From Basidiobolus heterosporus B8920 (lineage: Eukaryota > Basidiobolomycota > Basidiobolomycetes > Basidiobolales > Basidiobolaceae): a DNA stretch of 10,835 nucleotides. The stretch lies in NCBI GenBank assembly GCA_000697455.1, contig JNET01031164.1:1-10835 (forward strand), given 5' to 3'. The position numbers and the translations under genes were made by a program. Shown here one piece after another: positions 1 to 6,460 of the stretch; position 1 is the first letter of the stretch; every line of letters starts with the position of its first letter. The notes under the pieces were generated by a model. That model was not told the DNA's origin and searched no databases. It saw only the letters and a program-made list of their open reading frames with translations.

Positions 1-155
1 GAAATGCGTAACATCAGTTTGGATTAATTACAAGATTATGAATTGTTGGATTTATGAAAAATCTTAAGCACATCCAAATAAGCTGAAACCTCTACAGTAT
101 ATTCTTAGAGCCCTCTAAGAAAGTACGTAATAGTTTTTTTCATTTAGTTCTAACA

Positions 156-173
156 AAAGGTATAAATACCTTT
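156..173. repeat. Perfect 8-bp inverted repeat around a TATA-like core
   Basis: The sequence AAAGGTAT, two A bases, then ATACCTTT forms a perfect palindrome with a 2-nt spacer. The centre contains TATAAATA, which reads as a TATA-like box on the plus strand. It is over 600 bp from the CK2 alpha start, so it is not obviously that gene's promoter. Confidence 0.45.
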
Positions 174-683
174 CTTTACTACAATAAAACATCAAGTGAA
201 AGTGTAACAACTTCTTAATATTCAAAGTCACTTCCAATATCACTATTTTCACTTTCAACATATTCAAGTGCTAAATTAACTGGATTTCTACAGCTTCTTA
301 CTAACTTAGAAGTGCTCAGATTTGCTTAACTTGTGTAAAAATTTCCTAAAGATCACTCACTTTGTTTACATGTCCCTGGAGCCTTCCATAGTACAAGTTA
401 GACATTACTTTTTTACTCACTTGCCAAAAGTGTAAACCTCCATTTAGCACACAATAAGTCATCAAGTCAAATTACATGGTCCAACTTGTCAGATTACAAT
501 TATTCTTTTGAATAGGATTCAACTAGATCATCTATATTGTGATAGACAACATCCCAGGTACAATCCAACATCATTTAGTAACAAACCAATCAGAGATTCT
601 CAACAAAATGGACAGGTTGATTAGATATGTAGGGCCAAGTAAAGGGATAGATCATAATTTATTCACCTTGAAATTTCCATCAT

Positions 684-722
684 CCACCCGGGTGGGTCAC
701 GAAAAAAATCACCATGGGCCCA
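684..722. promoter_or_regulatory. GC-rich palindromes in the CK2 alpha upstream region
   Basis: Two perfect palindromes stand out in AT-rich DNA about 75-110 bp before the CK2 alpha ATG: CCACCCGGGTGG (684-695) and TGGGCCCA (715-722), the latter overlapping CCATGG (712-717). Their position and symmetry suit binding sites for dimeric transcription factors. No binding protein can be named from sequence alone, so the regulatory role is inference. Confidence 0.35.
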
Positions 723-796
723 AAAAGCACATCATTTAGTGTTTGTTTACGTTGAAACACGTTGCTTTATTACGAACCATCCTTCACTGAGCCGTT

Positions 797-2131
797 ATGA
801 CGTCTCGTAGTGTAGCTAGAACTTACGCCAACGTGAACCAGTCTCTTCCTAAGGAATACTGGGATTATGACAATCTACAAGTGACTTGGGGGTAAGTGGT
901 TGCAAACCTACTCTACCCGTTCTTGAAATGGGGTTTTTTTATATCAGAACTGGCTACTTGCAGTTTTTTCTTCGTTTCCTTTGCTGGATAAATTTTCTCA
1001 CCTCACTTCATTTGCTCAGGAGCCAAGAAAATTATGAGATCATACGTAAAATTGGACGTGGAAAATATTCCGAAGTCTTTGAGGGTGTGGATGTGGCCAA
1101 TAACCGAAAAGTCGTTATTAAAGTATTGAAACCTGTACGTAAGAAGAAGATCAAGCGTGAGATCAAGATTTTACAAAACTTGGCTGGTGGAATCAACGTG
1201 ATTACTTTGTATGACGTTGTTAGAGATCCTCAAGTAAAGTGGACGTTTTTTTTCTTGGTTCAGTTTTCTTTTCATAATACTTACCTTTTTTTGTCATGTT
1301 TTAGAGCAAAACTCCATCTCTGATCTTTGAACACATTAACAATATTGACTTCAAGATTTTGTATCCAAAATTCACTGACTACGACGTTCGGTATTACATA
1401 TTCGAATTGCTTAAGGTAATTACGCTCAAACTTAGTTGTGATAGATGAGAGTTGGAACTGATGAGGAGCTACCTTTTAGGCTTTGGATTTCTGCCATTCT
1501 AAGGGGATTATGCACCGTGATGTCAAACCTCACAATGTCATGATCGACCATGAGAAGCGCCAGGTAAGTTCGCAGAGTGCTTGCCAAGTTCCCCACTCTA
1601 TTATTAATGCTCATTCCATTGTAGCTTCGTCTCATTGACTGGGGTCTTGCTGAATTCTATCACCCTGGAACTGAGTACAACGTCCGTGTGGCATCAAGAT
1701 ACTTCAAAGGTCCTGAACTTCTGGTTGATCTTCAGGAATATGATTACTCCTTAGATATGTGGAGTTTGGGATGCATGTTCGCTGGGATGATTTTCCGCAA
1801 GGATCCATTTTTCCATGGTCAAGACAACTACGATCAATTGGTGAAGATCGCCAAGGTCCTCGGTACTGACGAGTTGTTCGCTTATCTTGATAAATACGAG
1901 ATTCGTTTGGACAACCAGTACAACTCGATTCTGGGTAGATACGCCCGTAAGCCTTGGAGCAAGTTTGTCACAACAGAGAATCAAAAGTATGTCTCCCCAG
2001 CCGCCCTGGACTTCTTGGACAAATTGCTCCGTTACGACCATCAAGAAAGATTGACTCCCAAGGAAGCCATGGACCATCCTTACTTCGGTATAGTACACCC
2101 GGTGGACTTCGCTACTTCAACCATTGACTAA
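797..2131 (+). CDS. cka1: Protein kinase CK2 (casein kinase II) catalytic subunit alpha
   Basis: An acidophilic Ser/Thr kinase of the CMGC group that works as a tetramer with beta subunits in nucleus and cytoplasm. Five exons join in frame: 797-891, 1020-1233, 1305-1415, 1480-1563 and 1625-2131, giving 336 residues, close to the core length of the family without a long tail. Visible landmarks are the N-terminal segment that packs on the activation loop ([15 protein letters not shown]), the glycine-rich loop [11 protein letters not shown] (44-54), catalytic Lys66 in VIKV, the CK2-specific basic cluster KKKIKRE (73-79), HRDVKPHN with catalytic Asp154, and DWG (173-175) in place of the usual DFG, a hallmark of CK2. 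The first intron is the longest (128 nt); the others are 61-71 nt. All key residues are present, so it should be active. It converges on TIM22 downstream. Identity is secure. Confidence 0.97.
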
Positions 2132-2496
2132 TTCATGAATTCAATTTAGATCCGGTGAAAGAGAAAGAAGGCATCTCACAAGCTCAGGCTTAGTTTTGTA
2201 CGCTTCTATGCCCCTTCTCCTTTCCTATCTTTTACTTAACACTTCACTTATTGCCCGTTCCTCTGCTTCTCTCCGCCACGACTTACTGTTTCTTAATAAC
2301 CCTCAAGTATATTTTAATGGTTTATTTGTAATTCAAGGGAACTTTCATATAAAGACCGAAACGTCACTGACATGGAGTGAAAATGGTCAAAGGAGTCATG
2401 ATATGAATGATCATTCTTATTAGGCTAAGGAGTACAGGAAATGCAATGAGATGGGGTTTATTGTTAGATTGGGAATATACAAGATTATGAATGGTT
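2132..2496. other. Convergent intergenic region between CK2 alpha and TIM22
   Basis: These 365 bases hold the 3' untranslated regions of two genes that run towards each other. The first 120 bases after the CK2 alpha stop are followed by a pyrimidine-rich tract (about 2205-2280). No AATAAA follows CK2 alpha; AATAAC near 2294 and ATATAAAG near 2345 are the nearest weak variants. The TIM22 side has a canonical signal at 2457-2462. The 75-codon open frame at 2196-2423 shows no recognisable protein features. Confidence 0.6.
2457..2462 (-). terminator. Poly(A) signal AATAAA for TIM22
   Basis: On the minus strand a canonical AATAAA hexamer lies about 35 nt after the TIM22 stop codon, a normal spacing for a short 3' untranslated region. 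Confidence 0.6.
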
Positions 2497-3079
2497 TCAA
2501 TGATCTCTAAGGAAGTAATCTATGGCAGCTGAAAAAGCAGCAAAACCGCCACATCCAAATACCACTCCTCGGGGGCCAGCTAAAGAATCGAACCATCAAT
2601 GAGTTGGTTTTCAAGAGTAAGAAAGGATTTCAGCTCGACTTACTTTGTGCAGCTAGGATTCCTCCAGTAATACAACCAGCAGATACACTATTCCATAAGT
2701 CATTCTTGGCACGATACTAGTCAAACAGTTGTGGTTAGTTGTTGTATAGGGATTGGATAGGGAAAGGTCCTTGTATACGTACTCCCTCAATGATGCACTC
2801 AGTTCCGGAGTAAATGGCTCCCACTACGGCGAAATTCTTTGCTGTGCTATAACTTTTCTTCCCCATATCCTTCAACATATTTCTGAGTTGGACTCGCGTA
2901 GGCTGCTCGATCGCCTCTGGTGGTGTGAAATCCATACTGGACATGAAAATACCAAACACTCCACCTAAAGCAAACCCAATCGCTCCACTACTAACAAACT
3001 TGAAAGGGCATGATTCCATGACGGAATGGATGAGTGCCACTTCCTTGGGTGTGGGTTCTTTGCTGAAAGGCCCGTTCAT
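2497..3079 (-). CDS. tim22: TIM22, carrier translocase channel of the mitochondrial inner membrane
   Basis: Tim22 is the pore of the TIM22 complex, which inserts metabolite carriers and other multispanning proteins into the inner membrane; it belongs to the Tim17/Tim22/Tim23 family. Three exons, 3079-2783, 2716-2644 and 2579-2497, join in frame across introns of 66 and 64 nt (donors GTACGT and GTAAGT, acceptors TAG) to give 150 residues from the first ATG. Family marks are MESCPFKF, the glycine-rich first membrane segment (GFALGGVFG), DMGKKSYSTAKNF, TECIIEG, AGCITGGILAA and the C-terminal GFAAFSAAIDYFL. Cys24 and Cys95 match the pair that forms the structural disulfide in the family. The start is doubtful: the same frame stays open beyond 3079, past 3118, reading IYRDILHRYSLMNGP without an ATG, so a short upstream exon may be missing. 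It shares a divergent promoter with TFIIE alpha. Confidence 0.93.
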
Positions 3080-3357
3080 TAGTGAATATCGGTGGAGTAT
3101 ATCGCGGTAGATAGGCAAAAGATATCTTGACTTGTAAAGGAATAAATCGTTTCTTTTTTCCCAAAAATTTTCTACCTATTCTGGCCTTGGAAATGTTAAG
3201 GATTTGATTAAATTTAAGTTAAACGTTCACATTTCATATTGTGACTTGAATGTGGTTTTTTTGATGGGATTTATTTTGATGTACTTGGTGAGTTGTTGAG
3301 CGATTTCTTTTCTTGCTTTGGGTTGATACTCTCTTCCACTTTTCCCTTCTTTGTGTC
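3080..3357. promoter_or_regulatory. Divergent promoter region of TIM22 and TFIIE alpha
   Basis: About 240-280 bp separate the two outward-facing genes, so both core promoters must lie here. The plus strand before TFIIE alpha is pyrimidine-rich (about 3300-3355), typical of fungal leaders just before the ATG. No clear TATA box is placed well for either gene. The part next to 3080 may be coding if the TIM22 start lies further upstream. Confidence 0.6.
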
Positions 3358-4913
3358 ATGGAAATCCTGAGAAATTTGGTGGCTAGAGTAGGTCGTGCCT
3401 TTTACGAACCGAAATACATGGCGGTACTAGATGCGCTGAGTAAAAGTGAAACGTAAGTAGAAAAAGGGATACCTTTTCAGGTGTACTACCTGTTCTAAAC
3501 ATCTAACCCTTATTCACGTCTAGAGTTAAAGATGACGAACTAGCAATGTATTTAAAGTTACCTATCAGAGAGGTGCACAAAATATGCGGTAAACTAAAAG
3601 AAGATCGTCTTATTAAAGTGTAAGTATACTTCCCGAGACAACCGGTTAGTCAACCAACCAGCCTATCTACCTTCACTCCATATGATTCATTCCCTTGGCG
3701 ATGCTTTCGGACTAAATTAGATTTGTTTCTACACTAGTATGACGAAAAAAGAATCCCGAAGACCAGAGCAGCGTGCGGTTGATAAAACGTATTATTATAT
3801 TGATTACAAACAATTAGTAGATGTGGTCAAATGGAAGATGTATAAAATGCGTGAGTTGGTTCGAACCAAGATGCGTAGTGTAAGTGGAGGGTTCAGTTAC
3901 GCTGCTTGGACGGGGAAGTTTCTTGGTGTACTGATGCAAGTTGTTTACTTAGGAACTCGATAACAAGGGATATGTGTGTCCCATGTGTGGAAAAACATAC
4001 AGTGCACTGGAAGTTCAGTCGTTAATGGATATGACCACTTTCCTTTTCCATTGTGAAATCTGCAGTAGTGAACTGAAAGAAAATGATAATGCGGATAATG
4101 TGAAATCATCCGAGGAGTTCCACTCCAGGTGAGAAATCCTCTTTCCATCAAGGTCCAAGCTTCAAAATTCTAATGGATTTGCTAACCGCAAGGCTTATGG
4201 AGCAATCAAAGCCAATCATTGAACTTCTTAAATTGACCGACGATCTGGTGATGCCAGCGTAAGCCATCTCTAAAGCAGACTTTACTTGAACCTGTGCTCA
4301 TATAGATTGATTGATTGTTAGGTTCTCACTGGAAGGCCTAGGCGATGATCCGAACGATGCAAATGCTAAGAACGGAGATTCGGGTGCACGTGAGTTGATT
4401 AGCTGTGGATTTTCAAGTGACAAGGACTTATTCAAATCATCATTTGACAGGCTCATCAGCATTCGACCGTGAGCTTAGCTACGCACAAGATACAGGAATG
4501 GCTGCAGGAGAAGTGCGAATTATTTTTGAAGATGATAAAAAGGATAGTTCTAGAGCACGTGAGCTGGAGCTTGAAAAGAAACGGTACTCTATCAATCTTG
4601 CCCGACTCTTCAGACTACTTTGCCACAGTACTAAGTACGCGTTCGATTTCTAGGCAGCAAAACGCTCTACCAGCCTGGTATATGAAGAGTACTATCACAG
4701 GAATGCTCGCCAAGCCGCAAACAGTTAACTCAGCCCTAGATACCAGCTTAGATTCCACTGAGCAGACAGAACAATATGATCCAGAGGAAATCCTTGAGCG
4801 GGAGGATTGTAAGTGTTTATTTGCTTGATACATGCATTGGCATCAACTGATCTGTCGTACATCTAGACTATGCCGAATATTATGCGCATTTACAGAAGCT
4901 TATGATTAGTTAG
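3358..4913 (+). CDS. tfa1: Transcription initiation factor IIE, alpha subunit (TFIIE alpha, Tfa1)
   Basis: TFIIE alpha pairs with TFIIE beta in the RNA polymerase II pre-initiation complex, recruits TFIIH and helps open the promoter. Nine exons join in frame: 3358-3452, 3524-3619, 3738-3879, 3953-4128, 4193-4258, 4322-4389, 4451-4583, 4654-4808 and 4867-4913, giving 325 residues. The N-terminal winged helix (about 5-95) contains VARVGRAFYEP, the helix LPIREVHKICGKL and YYYIDYKQLVDVVKWK. A zinc ribbon follows with Cys120, Cys123, Cys145 and Cys148 (CPMC, CEIC). Then come RLMEQSKPIIELLKLTDDL, the conserved RQQNALPAWYMKSTITG and an acidic end (YDPEEILERED). It is shorter than the human protein (439) because the region after the zinc ribbon is reduced. 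Introns are 58-73 nt except the second (118 nt); the fourth ends in AAG. The identification is firm; the weakest boundary is the GTACTC donor at 4584. Confidence 0.95.
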
Positions 4914-5012
4914 CCTGTGACGAACTTAGACCAAGAGATCTGGCGTATTTTGAAAGAAGCTAGCGGATGTATTGTCGCAAAATTGTTCAACTCCTTAGAT
5001 AACGTTCATGTA

Positions 5013-5018
5013 AATAAA
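5013..5018 (+). terminator. Poly(A) signal AATAAA for TFIIE alpha
   Basis: A canonical AATAAA lies about 100 nt after the TFIIE alpha stop codon at 4911-4913, followed by a T-rich stretch (TCTTCAATTTAATAATCATT). Confidence 0.55.
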
Positions 5019-5123
5019 CCTCTTCAATTTAATAATCATTTGTTCAATGGATGGAGAGAATTAAGGAATTGTATCTGCTATAATGTAATATTATGACAAC
5101 AACCAATGTATTGTATGAAAGAT

Positions 5124-5143
5124 GACTATGATGTAGCATAGTC
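5124..5143. repeat. 7-bp inverted repeat (GACTATG / CATAGTC)
   Basis: The arms GACTATG and CATAGTC flank the 6-nt loop ATGTAG and could form a small hairpin in a transcript from either strand. It sits about 105 nt beyond the TFIIE alpha poly(A) signal. Function unknown; it may be chance. Confidence 0.3.
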
Positions 5144-5249
5144 CCGCCATCCCAGTTTTCTATAATTTCGGGTTAAATATGGATTCCAGCAAGTGTCCGC
5201 TATGTCATAGTTCTATGTCGTCGTTGACTGAAGAAGGGTGGCGTCCAAT

Positions 5250-5255
5250 TTTAAT
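5250..5255 (-). terminator. Possible variant poly(A) signal ATTAAA for the 100-residue ORF
   Basis: On the minus strand ATTAAA, the commonest variant of the poly(A) hexamer, lies about 60 nt after the stop at 5315. This gives weak support to the upstream ORF being a real transcript. Confidence 0.3.
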
Positions 5256-5314
5256 TAGGAGTTGTAATGGTAGCTTTCCAATAAAGTGAAGCAAGACTGA
5301 CAAGAAGTTGTTTA

Positions 5315-5617
5315 TCAGTCACTTGCACTTTTACTCGTAATTCCCACTGGCGCCAACGCCGAACTCTCTCCGACAATAGCGTTTCTACGGCGAAATACAT
5401 AGTCAGGTATTGTTCTATCTAATTCCATTTTAACATATGTTTTGTCCGTTAGTTCATTGGGGGGAGCTGGCTCTATAGTCAATGCGGTGAGAGTTGTGGT
5501 AGGAGTAACCAACGAGTTTGCTGTGTTGCTATGATAACATTTCTTGAACTTCAAACAACGACTCTCACTAATCTCTACAATGTTCAGGGTTCGCTTGGGG
5601 TTAACTGCGGAAGTCAT
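5315..5617 (-). CDS. Uncharacterised 100-residue protein
   Basis: I do not recognise this protein. The frame opens with ATG at 5617-5615 in a good context (CAGCCATGA), and an in-frame TGA lies six bases before that ATG, so the start is natural rather than an internal exon. The product has a basic, Cys-containing first third (KRTLNIVEI, SRCLKFKKCYH), a Ser/Thr-rich middle (SLVTPTTTLTALT), then a stretch with proline and charged residues (IEPAPPNELTDKTYVKM) and a C-terminal part around IPDYVFRRRNAIVGES. There is no signal peptide or membrane segment. No intron is needed, unlike the four sure genes here, all of which are split. The ORF is distinctly less AT-rich than the flanking DNA. It may be a lineage-specific small nuclear or cytosolic protein; that it is a gene at all is only moderately supported. 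Confidence 0.45.
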   Translation of the reverse strand: MTSAVNPKRTLNIVEISESRCLKFKKCYHSNTANSLVTPTTTLTALTIEPAPPNELTDKTYVKMELDRTIPDYVFRRRNAIVGESSALAPVGITSKSASD

Positions 5618-5900
5618 GGCTGCTCAACGTCAAATGCAAGTACCGGAAAATACGAGTGGTAGGGTGTTTCTGCAGCTCGTTCTAGTGGTGGTGTTTAGTT
5701 AAAAGTTGGAACAACGAGGGGAAGCGTATCAAACAAACTGTACATATATATTTCAAGCAAAATAGCCAAATATATGCTGGTCTATTAATACTTGGGAGGA
5801 AGGCCAAAAGTATGAGCTGTGCAACAGAGAAAGGATGGAAATCTTGGAGGTAACTTCTTATAAATGTGGCAAGGATAGGTTCCGGATGAAAGAGGTCTCT

Positions 5901-5927
5901 AAATCAACTCTAATGGCAAGTTGATTT
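5901..5927. repeat. Hairpin: perfect 9-bp inverted repeat with 9-nt loop
   Basis: AAATCAACT and AGTTGATTT flank the loop CTAATGGCA. A T-G pair could extend the stem by one in RNA. It lies four bases before the GAGAGT run. Function unknown. Confidence 0.45.
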
Positions 5928-5931
5928 GTGG

Positions 5932-5955
5932 GAGAGTGAGAGTGAGAGTGAGGGA
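5932..5955 (+). repeat. GAGAGT hexamer microsatellite
   Basis: Three perfect GAGAGT units (5932-5949) are followed by one altered unit, GAGGGA. On the opposite strand this gives a CTCTCA run that accounts for the Ser-Leu repeats in a spurious open frame there. Confidence 0.7.
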
Positions 5956-6250
5956 GAAAAGTGAATCCTAAAGATTATTATCCTAGCCGAGATTGAGATT
6001 GAATACCAATGGAATAATGAAGCTTCCCATGTTCTGTTTAAGATGGTACTGACGTGGTGCATGAAATCTACACAATTTAAGAAATGAAGCATACAATGTC
6101 TGGCTTACTTCCATTGGACCCCCACCGATATAGGTGTGGAGTGGATGCAGTCCGAGACACAATGATATAAAGCAGTTCTACACCGATTCGAGCTTAAACC
6201 AATGACCGGGAATTAAATAGACTCTAGACTTTTGGCACACCAGCTGGCAA

Positions 6251-6270
6251 TGTAATACGATGTAATGCGA
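6251..6270 (+). repeat. Tandem 10-mer, two copies
   Basis: TGTAATACGA is followed directly by TGTAATGCGA, nine of ten bases the same. It is just beyond the AP-3 delta poly(A) signal. Probably a small local duplication. Confidence 0.4.
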
Positions 6271-6291
6271 GACCTCCATAGAAAAAATGCG

Positions 6292-6297
6292 TTTATT
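6292..6297 (-). terminator. Poly(A) signal AATAAA for AP-3 delta
   Basis: On the minus strand AATAAA (within CTAAATAAAC) lies about 165 nt after the AP-3 delta stop codon at 6461-6463, a plausible 3' end for this gene. Confidence 0.55.
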
Positions 6298-6460
6298 TAG
6301 GAAGATCAAGGCAATAAGATATAGAAATCTCTACACTTCAAACCTATTTACAGGCTATACTTGTACTGATCCATACGGGTGTCATCCAATTCCGATGGTT
6401 AATATATACCACTGGCTATTCTAGATTAATGCTTATAATATGTATAGTTTGAGGGAATGA

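Larger units (their letters stand above)
1..796. other. Intergenic region upstream of CK2 alpha; no secure gene
   Basis: This stretch is AT-rich and holds no reading frame I can assign to a family. On the minus strand, an ATG at 462-460 opens 34 codons that reach a GTGAGT donor at 360-355. If a 56-nt intron (305-360) is removed, the frame continues for 29 codons and ends at 215-217 with an acidic tail (VESENSDIGSDFEY). That 63-residue product resembles nothing I know, and the acceptor would be AAG, which is rare among the introns here. It may be a small gene, the tail of a decayed one, or chance. The last 100-120 bases before 797 must hold the CK2 alpha promoter and leader, including the palindromes at 684-695 and 715-722. 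Confidence 0.5.
4914..5314. other. Convergent intergenic region between TFIIE alpha and the unknown small gene
   Basis: This stretch holds the TFIIE alpha 3' untranslated region with its AATAAA, a 7-bp inverted repeat at 5124-5143, and a 36-codon plus-strand frame at 5179-5289 that contains a CPLC motif but has no second Cys pair of zinc-finger type. On the minus strand it includes the likely 3' untranslated region of the 100-residue gene. I see no other gene or RNA. Confidence 0.5.
5618..6460. other. Longest gene-free stretch; small repeats and the AP-3 delta 3' end
   Basis: No protein family can be seen in either strand over these 843 bases. The right part (about 6290-6460) is the AP-3 delta 3' untranslated region, with AATAAA at 6292-6297 on the minus strand. 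The left part must contain the promoter of the 100-residue ORF if that is expressed. Between them lie a hairpin (5901-5927), a GAGAGT hexamer run (5932-5955) and a tandem 10-mer (6251-6270). I looked for tRNA and snRNA signatures and found none that fold convincingly. Confidence 0.5.

Noticed and set aside
539-739. 66-codon plus-strand frame upstream of CK2 alpha
   Set aside because: It starts at GTG and has no protein-like features; it overlaps the likely promoter.
886-1323. 145-codon plus-strand frame running through CK2 alpha introns
   Set aside because: It reads through intron 1 and part of intron 2; the spliced model matches CK2 alpha along its full length, so only the 1020-1233 part is coding.
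1751-2098. 115-codon minus-strand frame
   Set aside because: It lies wholly inside the last CK2 alpha exon, whose product is a certain kinase; it is a shadow of that exon.
2196-2423. 75-codon plus-strand frame after CK2 alpha
   Set aside because: It lacks a leading ATG at its 5' limit, has low-complexity Ser/Leu content, and lies in the 3' untranslated zone between two convergent genes.
3234-3359. 41-codon minus-strand frame whose ATG overlaps the TFIIE alpha start codon; considered as a first TIM22 exon
   Set aside because: It is a Lys/Gln/His-rich reading of the pyrimidine-rich leader, and I found no donor and acceptor that join it in frame to TIM22 convincingly.
5910-6092. 60-codon minus-strand frame
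   Set aside because: Its Ser-Leu repeat comes from the GAGAGT microsatellite and there is no other support.
6185-6193. GATTCGAGC, similar to a tRNA B box
   Set aside because: The flanking bases do not form a T-arm stem and no acceptor stem or A box fits.
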